Positions 8,010-14,696 of a DNA stretch of 25,320 nucleotides are shown piece by piece (the stretch's first letter is position 1; the number at the start of each line of letters is the position of its first letter). Made by a program: the position numbers and the translations under genes. Origin of the DNA: CAYGUK01 sp964352985 (GTDB lineage: Bacteria; Pseudomonadota; Gammaproteobacteria; JAHCLG01). A model generated the notes under the pieces. It had not been told where the DNA came from. It searched no databases and saw only the letters and a program-made list of their open reading frames with translations. Where the stretch lies: NCBI GenBank assembly GCA_964352985.1, contig CAYGUK010000054.1, forward strand, positions 1-25,320, written 5' to 3'.

Positions 8010-8592
8010 TATGATCTGCGTGTGAATTATCCGAAGATTGATTTTGTTTATTATCTTTATGAGAAGTGTTATCAATACTGCTGACTTTCAAAGCGTTATC
8101 AATACAACGACGTAATGCTATACCTTTTTTATGAACACAGTTTGGTGCAACTGATTCTAGGGTTGCAGAATTGATATTATCTAAATCGTCTGATTGTTGT
8201 GGTTTATTTTTATTAGCGGATTGGCCTAATGCTTTATTAAAATCTTTAATCGCTTGTTCACCCAAATTAGTAGGCATTCCCTGAGTTTGATCGGGTAACT
8301 TGGGCACGCCATGCAATCTTTTTTGAGGTGTCGCATTTATGTTATTTACCTGATTTACCGGTGTTTGAATACTCAATGCTCTTGCCGTATCTAAATCTGT
8401 GATTGTTTTTTGGTTTAAGCTTTGCAAAGTATTAGTAGCGGCTTCACTCATTCCTGGGGCAATTAGTTTAGCACTCGTTTTTACTTGAATAGTCGAACTC
8501 GTTGTCACATCCGCATTGGACTCATTAACAGCATAAGCAGAAGACAACCCAAATAAGGTTGTGATGGCTACAACTTTGAATACCTTAAACAT
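8002..8592 (-). CDS. Secreted protein of unknown function leading the rib operon
   Basis: The 196-aa protein has a Sec signal peptide (1-21, ending SAYA) and a low-complexity, Asn/Ser/Thr/Gln/Asp-rich mature chain that looks largely disordered. A pair of cysteines in NCVHKKGIALRRC (about 152-164) could form a disulfide, and the tail is charged and His/Asn/Ser-rich (HKDNKQNQSSDNSHADHNG). I recognise no family. Its 3' end overlaps ribD by 8 nt on the same strand, and a promoter-like sequence lies just upstream, so it is likely the first gene of the riboflavin transcript. Nothing in it suggests flavin binding. The link may be only transcriptional. Confidence 0.72.
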   Translation of the reverse strand: MFKVFKVVAITTLFGLSSAYAVNESNADVTTSSTIQVKTSAKLIAPGMSEAATNTLQSLNQKTITDLDTARALSIQTPVNQVNNINATPQKRLHGVPKLPDQTQGMPTNLGEQAIKDFNKALGQSANKNKPQQSDDLDNINSATLESVAPNCVHKKGIALRRCIDNALKVSSIDNTSHKDNKQNQSSDNSHADHNG

Positions 8593-8626
8593 TGCTTTAC
8601 ATGCTCCAATATCATAAACCTAAACC

Positions 8627-8654
8627 ATTAAATAATTTAGGATAAGACTGACAA
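8627..8654 (-). promoter_or_regulatory. Putative sigma-70 promoter of the rib operon
   Basis: On the minus strand TTGTCA (8649-8654) and TTTAAT (8627-8632) are separated by 16 bp, each matching 5 of 6 consensus bases. A start site near 8620 would leave a leader of under 30 nt, too short for an FMN riboswitch. Confidence 0.5.
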
Positions 8655-8878
8655 TTACACATCATTGTGCAGCATTTATCCATCAAAGGCAAGATTTTAG
8701 CAAAAATGCTTGCAAAGTCCTATTAATATTTTCCATGCTCCGTTAAATTACGTAAATTTTAATTATTGAATTCTATTTTTATTTTCTTTTATAGCTAAAA
8801 ATATATCCTATACTAAGGACACGTTAGCAATTTAACATTATTTTCAGGGTTGATTACATTCAGTTAAGACAAAAATAA

Positions 8879-9526
8879 TTAATCATCAAAGCCATATTCA
8901 CTTTTATCAATATGAATTAACCTTCCTTCTTCAAAGGTTAATTTAGTCATAGGGAGATGATGACCATTGTTATATTTCATGACAGTGACTTTGGGTAAAC
9001 CATTTAAAACTCGTCGCCGTACTATCGTTTCACGACTTGGATAACCACATTGTGAAATGACATGTCTCACTGAATCCCCCACATGAATAAAACCATTCGC
9101 AGCACATTGCGCACTACTGGGTTGGCCGCCATGATGAAAATAAGATTGAACATGAGCATCGCGATGGTATAAGTGGGCATCATGAGAAAAATAAGGTGAA
9201 TAATGTCCGTAATGATTCGCGGAAAGTTCATGATGATTATAGTTTAAAGTGTTCGACCCAATTGAAAACACTCTGCCATCAATAAACTCAACAATTAAAC
9301 CATGTAAATTGCGATTGTTGTAATACCATCGTTTGACAGGTTGGGTTGTTGGACGTCCACGCTCTTCGTGAACAATCGAACTCGCCGGACCACAGACCCG
9401 CCGAACTTGCTCAATGGTATCACCAATTTGAATATAGCCATGATGAGTCCCACAATAATGCGCCTTATCAGCCAAGCCATAAGGCGCAATGAAAAACAAA
9501 AAAATACATATAAAATACTTAATCAT
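8879..9526 (-). CDS. Periplasmic tandem DUF2845-like protein with His-rich linker
   Basis: The 215-aa protein has a Sec signal peptide (1-19). The mature protein contains two copies of one motif: C25, then GYIQIGDTIEQVRRVCG ending at C45-G46, and C141, then GFIHVGDSVRHVISQCG ending at C160-G161. Each is followed by a short strand pair (KRWYYNN-LIVEFIDGRVFSI and TVMKYNN-KLTFEEGRLIHI). This is the pattern I associate with DUF2845, common in Legionella and relatives, here duplicated. The linker (about 95-135) is remarkable, with ten histidines and many tyrosines in about 40 residues. Paired cysteines suggest disulfides, and the histidines suggest metal binding in the periplasm. Neither is shown. 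It is separated from its neighbours by 286 nt downstream and 46 nt upstream. Confidence 0.72.
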   Translation of the reverse strand: MIKYFICIFLFFIAPYGLADKAHYCGTHHGYIQIGDTIEQVRRVCGPASSIVHEERGRPTTQPVKRWYYNNRNLHGLIVEFIDGRVFSIGSNTLNYNHHELSANHYGHYSPYFSHDAHLYHRDAHVQSYFHHGGQPSSAQCAANGFIHVGDSVRHVISQCGYPSRETIVRRRVLNGLPKVTVMKYNNGHHLPMTKLTFEEGRLIHIDKSEYGFDD

Positions 9527-9545
9527 GGGTTAAACCCTTAGTCAC

Positions 9546-9561
9546 ACTTATTTTAATAAGT
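9546..9561. repeat. Short inverted repeat between two minus-strand genes
   Basis: ACTTATT (9546-9552) and AATAAGT (9555-9561) form a 7-bp AT-rich stem with a 2-nt spacer between the ALDH7 gene and the DUF2845 gene. There is no following T-run, so it may be a protein site or chance rather than a terminator. Confidence 0.3.
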
Positions 9562-9572
9562 ATCGACCAGGA

Positions 9573-11093
9573 TCAGCCAAGATCAAATTTAATTCCCTGA
9601 GCTAACGGTAATTCAGTTCCCCAGTTAATGGTATTGGTTTGACGACGCATGTATAATTTCCAGGAATCGGAACCCGCTTCACGACCACCACCGGTGTCTT
9701 TTTCACCACCAAATGCACCACCAATTTCTGCCCCTGAGGTGCCAATATTAATATTGGCAATGCCACAATCACTTCCTCTTGCAGAAAGAAATTGTTCTGC
9801 ATGTTGAATATTCGTGGTAAATAATGCTGAGGATAAACCTTGCTTAACATTATTTTGCAACTCGATGCCTTCACTTAAATTCTTCACTTTCATGATATAT
9901 AGAATTGGTGCAAAAGTTTCAGTTTGCACGATATCCCATTCATTGTTAGCAACAACAATCGTGGGTTCAACAAAATATCCCGGTTTATCGATGACATTTC
10001 CACCAAATAAAACTTCACCACCGGCATCTTTTGCTTCGGTAACAGCTTGCTTAAATTGCAGGACCGCACTGCTATCAACTAATGGTCCCATTAAATTTTT
10101 AACGTCTAATGGATCCCCAATTGTGACTTGCTTATACGCATTAACTAATTTTGACACCACATCATCATAAATTTTTTCATGAATAAAAAGTCGACGTGTC
10201 GTCGTGCAACGTTGGCCTGCAGTTCCGACTGCACCAAACACAATAGCGGGAATCGCTAATTTCAAATTCGCTGTTTCATCAACAATGATTGCATTATTTC
10301 CACCTAATTCTAATAATGAACGTCCCATTCTTTTCGCAACACGTTCTCCCACAATCCGACCAATCTTTGTCGAACCTGTGAATGACATTAATGGAATTCT
10401 GTCGTCATCAATAAATTGATTGATTAAATCAAGCGAGTCGGAAATGAATAAACTAAACACACCTTCATGACCCATTTTCGCCATAACCGTATTACAAATA
10501 TGTTGCACAGCTATCGCGCAAAGCGGTGTCTTGGGTGACGGTTTCCAAATAACAGTATCACCACAAATTGCTGCGATAAAAGCATTCCAAGACCAAACAG
10601 CAACAGGAAAATTAAATGCTGAAATCACACCAACGGTTCCTAACGCATGCCATTGCTCATACATGCGATGATCAGGACGCTCAGAATGCATAGTGTTACC
10701 ATATAACATGCGCGATTGACCCACTGCAAAATCCGCAATGTCGATCATTTCTTGAACTTCACCATCCCCTTCTTGCTTGCTTTTACCCATTTCATAAGCA
10801 ACAAGTGAACCTAACATATCTTTATGATCACGTAACGCATGACCAATTTGGCGAATAAATTCCCCGCGTAAAGGCGCGGGTACTTTACGCCATTTCAAAA
10901 ATGCTTGCTGAGATGCTTGCACAATTTTTTCATAATCATCAGCAGAGGAAGCATGAACTTTCGCAATTAACTCGCCAGTTGCTGGGCAGAAAGAGTCAAT
11001 CACACCGTGGTCAGTTGTCGTAGACCAACTTTCACGACTAAAACTTGCGCCTGAATTAATTTCTTTGATATTTAATTTCTGCAAAAAATCCAT
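9573..11093 (-). CDS. ALDH7-type aldehyde dehydrogenase (aminoadipate semialdehyde / piperideine-6-carboxylate dehydrogenase)
   Basis: The 506-aa cytosolic NAD(P)-dependent dehydrogenase most likely oxidises alpha-aminoadipate 6-semialdehyde (in equilibrium with piperideine-6-carboxylate) to alpha-aminoadipate in lysine breakdown. Catalytic C296 lies in GTAGQRCTTTRRL and the general base E262 in LLELGGNNA. Further ALDH7 (antiquitin/AmaB) features are ISAFNFPVAVWSWN, KPSPKTPLC, SFTGSTKIG and the C-terminal IGGAFGGEKDTGGGREAGSD block. Length is normal for the family. A strong AGGAG site lies 8 nt before the ATG, and only 13 nt separate it from the upstream saccharopine-dehydrogenase-fold gene, so the two form an operon with linked functions. 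Substrate assignment is by family and context, not direct. Confidence 0.9.
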   Translation of the reverse strand: MDFLQKLNIKEINSGASFSRESWSTTTDHGVIDSFCPATGELIAKVHASSADDYEKIVQASQQAFLKWRKVPAPLRGEFIRQIGHALRDHKDMLGSLVAYEMGKSKQEGDGEVQEMIDIADFAVGQSRMLYGNTMHSERPDHRMYEQWHALGTVGVISAFNFPVAVWSWNAFIAAICGDTVIWKPSPKTPLCAIAVQHICNTVMAKMGHEGVFSLFISDSLDLINQFIDDDRIPLMSFTGSTKIGRIVGERVAKRMGRSLLELGGNNAIIVDETANLKLAIPAIVFGAVGTAGQRCTTTRRLFIHEKIYDDVVSKLVNAYKQVTIGDPLDVKNLMGPLVDSSAVLQFKQAVTEAKDAGGEVLFGGNVIDKPGYFVEPTIVVANNEWDIVQTETFAPILYIMKVKNLSEGIELQNNVKQGLSSALFTTNIQHAEQFLSARGSDCGIANINIGTSGAEIGGAFGGEKDTGGGREAGSDSWKLYMRRQTNTINWGTELPLAQGIKFDLG

Positions 11094-11101
11094 TATTCAT
11101 T

Positions 11102-11106
11102 CTCCT
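11102..11106 (-). promoter_or_regulatory. Ribosome binding site of the ALDH7 gene
   Basis: AGGAG (minus strand) is placed 8 nt before ATG 11093 in the 13-nt gap after the preceding stop. It is one of the strongest ribosome sites in the window. Confidence 0.65.
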
Positions 11107-12216
11107 TTAATATTCAGTTTTAACATCGTCACGATAATATTGTCCAAAACGATTATTTAATACTGCGTCTAAACTAAATTGTTCTTGATAAACAAAACCA
11201 TTATAATTTTTTTGATTTGCTAACACGAGATCCATTACAGCGGTTATGCCAGCCGCTGTTGTCACTTGAATTGCAGACCAATCTAATCCAGAAATATGAT
11301 GAGGATAAACTTTATTTACATAATTTTCTTCTATTAATTCCCCTTTTTTTAAACCGGTTACAGAAACATAAACAATAACGACGTCTTGATAAGTTTTTGC
11401 AACTGCATTTTCTAAAATTGTTTTTAAAACATCACGTTTATTATTTAATTTAAAATCATTCATCAACAAACGCATTTTTTCACAGTGTCCAGGATAGCGA
11501 ATAGTTTTATAAGTCATGGTTCGCACCTTACCTGCGTATAACTCAGGTAAACTACCTAAACCACCCGATGTGTTAAATGCTTCATACTTCACACCATCTA
11601 AAATAATACTTTCTAAACCATCAAGCGGTTGCAAAACAACTTCTTTACCTTCTTTAATACCAATGCATGGATTACCATATTCATTGATTAAACCATCTGT
11701 TGACCAGGTTAAAGAATAACGTAAAACATTGCTAGAATTTATAGGTAAAGCGCCGACGCGCATTTTAACAATATCAACTTCGTCAAAATGTTGCATTGTT
11801 GAATTTGCTGCAATACTGATAAATCCAGGTGCCAAACCACATTGTGGAACGAAAGCACTTTTCGCGCCTTCTGCAATTTTTTTAACAGCATTAGTTACTT
11901 CAACATCTTCTGTTAAATCAAAATAATGAATATCAAATTCACGAGCCAATTTAGCAACATCAACATTACAAAAATAAGGTAAACAAGAACAGATAGCATC
12001 TGTGGGATGTTGTTTGAAATACTCACTCATTTGATGATGATTGGTCACATCTAATTCGACAGTTTGTAATTGGGGATACTGTTCTTTCAATCGTTTGAAA
12101 TCTGATCCCGTAAATTTTAAATCTGCCAAAGTCACATCATAATCACCAGCATGACACAATAAACATGCAATGAGTGCACCAATCTTGCCTGCACCTGTAA
12201 TAAGCACCTTATACAC
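11107..12216 (-). CDS. Saccharopine dehydrogenase-family protein, probable lysine 6-dehydrogenase
   Basis: The 369-aa protein has an N-terminal Rossmann fold (G8-A-G10-K-I-G13, acidic D near 33 at the end of strand 2) and a C-terminal catalytic domain of the saccharopine dehydrogenase superfamily. QCGLAPGFISIAA and SGGLGSLPELYAGKVRTMTY leading into YKTIRYPGHCEKMRLL (from Y236) recall, from memory, Geobacillus lysine 6-dehydrogenase, which converts lysine to piperideine-6-carboxylate. Bacterial saccharopine dehydrogenases share the fold, so saccharopine cleavage is the alternative. The ALDH7 gene 13 nt downstream would take the product to aminoadipate in either case. I chose GTG 12216 (MYKVLITGAGKIG). 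An upstream GTG at 12222 sits only one base from the AGGAG site. Confidence 0.82.
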   Translation of the reverse strand: MYKVLITGAGKIGALIACLLCHAGDYDVTLADLKFTGSDFKRLKEQYPQLQTVELDVTNHHQMSEYFKQHPTDAICSCLPYFCNVDVAKLAREFDIHYFDLTEDVEVTNAVKKIAEGAKSAFVPQCGLAPGFISIAANSTMQHFDEVDIVKMRVGALPINSSNVLRYSLTWSTDGLINEYGNPCIGIKEGKEVVLQPLDGLESIILDGVKYEAFNTSGGLGSLPELYAGKVRTMTYKTIRYPGHCEKMRLLMNDFKLNNKRDVLKTILENAVAKTYQDVVIVYVSVTGLKKGELIEENYVNKVYPHHISGLDWSAIQVTTAAGITAVMDLVLANQKNYNGFVYQEQFSLDAVLNNRFGQYYRDDVKTEY

Positions 12217-12223
12217 TTCCACT

Positions 12224-12228
12224 CTCCT
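12224..12228 (-). promoter_or_regulatory. Ribosome binding site fixing GTG 12216
   Basis: AGGAG on the minus strand is 7 nt from GTG 12216, an ideal distance, and only 1 nt from the in-frame GTG at 12222. It therefore moves the start two codons downstream of the longest frame. Confidence 0.65.
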
Positions 12229-12272
12229 ATTGTTGTAAAGTCAATTATTATCGAAGCAGCCATTTTATGGTG

Positions 12273-12278
12273 TATAAT
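12273..12278 (+). promoter_or_regulatory. Probable -10 box for the 12322 gene and tamAB
   Basis: A perfect TATAAT lies 44 bp before the ATG at 12322 in a divergent 105-bp intergenic region. The -35 region is poor, so activity may need an activator. It is the only obvious plus-strand promoter upstream of the tam genes. Confidence 0.45.
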
Positions 12279-12321
12279 TTAATAAACAAGCACTTTTTCT
12301 ATATTAACGAGAACAGATTCA

Positions 12322-12852
12322 ATGACAAAACGCACGCTATTAATTTTTACTCTTGTTTTATTAAACTTCAATTTGATGACAATGAGCTTTGCTGCCGAGC
12401 AACAAACATCAAACTCAAATCAGCAAACGTCCACAGTCCAAAATGATGCGAGTATAAAACTAGCAGGACATTTAACATCATGCCCACCACCAGAAACACT
12501 AGTAAATGTCGATCATTTTTGGCAAGCAGCAGGCGGTTGGCATTCCTATTACGCTTCTTTTGGTGTCGAAGTGAATCAATTTAATGGCGCACATTGGATT
12601 GGAGTTGATTATGGAAAAATAATCTGTTTTTATCATGCTGCAGATAAACTTACCTTTCCGATTCAATTAGAAAATAGTTTTTATGTAAAGCGGCCAACCG
12701 GACATCTTTGGGGACATGAAATCAATGGCGTGACAAACTGTTTAGGCAGAAAAGTCAGTGATTGTCCTTTTGAACAAGTCATTTTTGATTCAGGCTCCAC
12801 CGATTTACAATCGCTTATCAATTTGAAACCTAAGCCAGTCACAACGGAATAA
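12322..12852 (+). CDS. Secreted cysteine-containing protein, unknown function
   Basis: The 176-aa protein has a Sec signal peptide (1-24, ending SFA), then a Gln/Ser/Thr/Asn-rich linker (25-42) and a folded domain (about 45-165) with four cysteines: C54 in LTSCPPP, then KIICFYH, VTNCLGRK and SDCPFEQ, enough for two disulfides. Aromatic stretches such as HFWQAAGGWHSYYASF and GAHWIGVDYGK suggest a small beta-rich domain. The CP start and the aromatic W-x-G pattern faintly recall DUF3757 proteins of Legionella, but I am not confident. The start has a weak GAGA site. It precedes tamA by 65 nt on the same strand and may share its transcript. There is no sequence evidence that it is a Tam component. 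Confidence 0.68.
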   Translation: MTKRTLLIFTLVLLNFNLMTMSFAAEQQTSNSNQQTSTVQNDASIKLAGHLTSCPPPETLVNVDHFWQAAGGWHSYYASFGVEVNQFNGAHWIGVDYGKIICFYHAADKLTFPIQLENSFYVKRPTGHLWGHEINGVTNCLGRKVSDCPFEQVIFDSGSTDLQSLINLKPKPVTTE

Positions 12853-12917
12853 CTGTGCTAGTGTTTTAAGGCTAATCTTGTTACCCTTAGATCAACCTGA
12901 TCATTTTATAAACTAAC

Positions 12918-14696
12918 ATGCGACAGTTTTTTCAACATCGCCATTTTCGTCGATTAAGGCAAGTCATAGTCATTTGTTTAATGTCTTTCTTTTGCGTATT
13001 ACTTTCTTATTCGCACGATTTAAATTTATATTTTCAAATCGAAGGAATTGCCGATCCCTTATTACAAAATGTAAAGGCTCGACTTAATACAGAATTAACA
13101 AGCCATCATGGGATGTTATCAAAAGAAGCTATTCAGAGAATTTATCAATCTAATCCAAAAAATATTCAACTTGCTCTACAACCCTATGGCTATTTTAATC
13201 CTCAAATTAAAAGCTCACTCATCAAAAAAAATCAAGGCCATTGGTTAGCGAGATATATCATTAACAAAGGCAATCCGGTTCATATAAAATTTATTGATTT
13301 AGAAATTACCGGAGCAGGATCTGACGTACCTGCATTCAAAGAATTTCGTCAAAACTTTCCTTTAAAAGTGGGTGATATATTTTTAAGTAAACAATATGAA
13401 AATGCGAAAGATCGATTATTCACTATTGCTAACCATCATGGTTTTTTAACTGCAACGTTAACCACCTCAGAAGTCCGAGTCGACCTCGATAGTAATACGG
13501 CAATTATTATTTTACACTTTGAAACCGGACCTCAGTTTTATTATGGAAAAATTAGTTTTAATAAAACACCTTTTGCCACACGTTTTTTGCAGCGATTTTT
13601 AAAAATAAAAACGGGTGACCCTTATTCACCAAATAAATTATTACTTTTACAACAAGACTATACTAATAGTGGATATTTTGCTTCAGCTCTTGTTAATCCA
13701 GTAGAAATCAAAAAAAATCAATATTCCATACCTGTCCAAATAAATTTGATTCCCTACCCTTCTCAACAATATTTGATCGGTGGCGGTTTTGGTACGGATA
13801 CGGGAGTTAGGGGTACGTTAGGGATTAATTTTCGACGTGTCACTTCAACAGGGCAACAATTTAAAACCATAGTTCAAGCCGCTCAAAAAGTTAAAAACAT
13901 TAATTTATTATCCCAATATATTATTCCCGGCGCCAACCCATTGACAGATCAATTTATCATTTCAGGTGGTGTCGAGACAAATAAACCTCAGAATTTCACC
14001 AGCATTGTAAAAAAAGTAGGCTTTAGTTACATCACAAATAAAAAACATTGGCAATCGACTTTAGGCGTTATGGTTCAACGCGATCATAATGATGGTGTCG
14101 ACAGAGTCGTTGTTGATAAGCGTACCCATATTTTATATCCTTTTTTTAATGTGCTCTATGTTAATGCAGATGATCCTGTTTTTTCAAATAATGGTTTAAG
14201 ACTCAACTTTTCAATTCTTGGGGGATCAAATCATATTGCATCTTCAACTAGTTTTTTCCAGGTTCAGTTTGGTGGAAAAAGCGTGATGACTTTTGCCCCA
14301 ACTAAAACAAGATTATTATTACGTGGTAATTTAGGTTACACTGGAACACATCATATTACAAAATTACCCTTATCAATGCGATTTTTTACTGGTGGTGCTA
14401 ATTCTATTCGTGGTTATGGTTTTCAAGATTTAGGTCCGGGCACTGCAGAAATTGTTGGCAGTGCAGAAGTTCAACAAAATATTTTTGGTAACTGGTATCT
14501 TGGCGCATTTTATGATGTCGGTAATGCGTTAAACACGTTTAAAAAATTTAATAATTTAAAACGGGCGGCGGGTATCGGTGTTATGTTTGCAACACCTGTG
14601 GGTCCGATAGAATTATCCATTGCAAGACCATTGCATGATCCAACAATTAATGATCATAAGTGGCGCATTCAATTTACAATGGGGCCAGATTTATAA
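12918..14696 (+). CDS. tamA: TamA, Omp85-family outer membrane translocation and assembly protein
   Basis: The 592-aa outer-membrane protein partners TamB in inserting outer-membrane proteins and in envelope lipid transport. A basic N-terminus with a hydrophobic segment (1-33) is the signal peptide. Three POTRA domains span about 37-275 (KFIDLEITG-AGSDVPAFKEF and FYYGKISFN are typical strand starts). The 16-stranded barrel is about 278-592, beginning with the glycine-rich YLIGGGFGTDTGVRG and carrying the diagnostic loop-6 motif GGANSIRGYGFQDLGP near 495. It ends with a final barrel strand and a short tail (WRIQFTMGPDL). Length is close to the E. coli protein (577 aa). The ribosome site is weak. 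The stop codon overlaps the tamB ATG by one base, so the two are co-translated. Confidence 0.93.
   Translation: MRQFFQHRHFRRLRQVIVICLMSFFCVLLSYSHDLNLYFQIEGIADPLLQNVKARLNTELTSHHGMLSKEAIQRIYQSNPKNIQLALQPYGYFNPQIKSSLIKKNQGHWLARYIINKGNPVHIKFIDLEITGAGSDVPAFKEFRQNFPLKVGDIFLSKQYENAKDRLFTIANHHGFLTATLTTSEVRVDLDSNTAIIILHFETGPQFYYGKISFNKTPFATRFLQRFLKIKTGDPYSPNKLLLLQQDYTNSGYFASALVNPVEIKKNQYSIPVQINLIPYPSQQYLIGGGFGTDTGVRGTLGINFRRVTSTGQQFKTIVQAAQKVKNINLLSQYIIPGANPLTDQFIISGGVETNKPQNFTSIVKKVGFSYITNKKHWQSTLGVMVQRDHNDGVDRVVVDKRTHILYPFFNVLYVNADDPVFSNNGLRLNFSILGGSNHIASSTSFFQVQFGGKSVMTFAPTKTRLLLRGNLGYTGTHHITKLPLSMRFFTGGANSIRGYGFQDLGPGTAEIVGSAEVQQNIFGNWYLGAFYDVGNALNTFKKFNNLKRAAGIGVMFATPVGPIELSIARPLHDPTINDHKWRIQFTMGPDL

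Noticed and set aside
8010..8075. Extended RibD N-terminus from ATG 8075
   Set aside because: The 22 extra residues are hydrophobic/basic sequence absent from RibD enzymes and read through the end of the upstream gene. The normal start is 8009.
8593..8880. FMN riboswitch upstream of the riboflavin operon
   Set aside because: The conserved GC-rich stretches of the RFN element are not visible on either strand. The region is AT-rich and the likely promoter lies too close to the first gene.
9527..9537. GGGTTAAACCC palindrome before the DUF2845 gene
   Set aside because: It overlaps the ribosome binding site of that gene, has a stem of only 5 bp, and is easily explained by chance.
9602..9874. 90-residue minus-strand frame inside the ALDH7 gene
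   Set aside because: It overlaps a family with strong conserved motifs in another frame and shows odd composition typical of a frame-shifted reading.
9814..10170. 118-residue plus-strand frame opposite the ALDH7 gene
   Set aside because: It is antisense to catalytic-domain coding sequence with no ribosome site or recognisable domain.
14660..14695. Earlier start of TamB at 14660
   Set aside because: It would overlap the end of tamA by 37 nt and adds residues before the membrane anchor. ATG 14696 gives a standard N-terminus.
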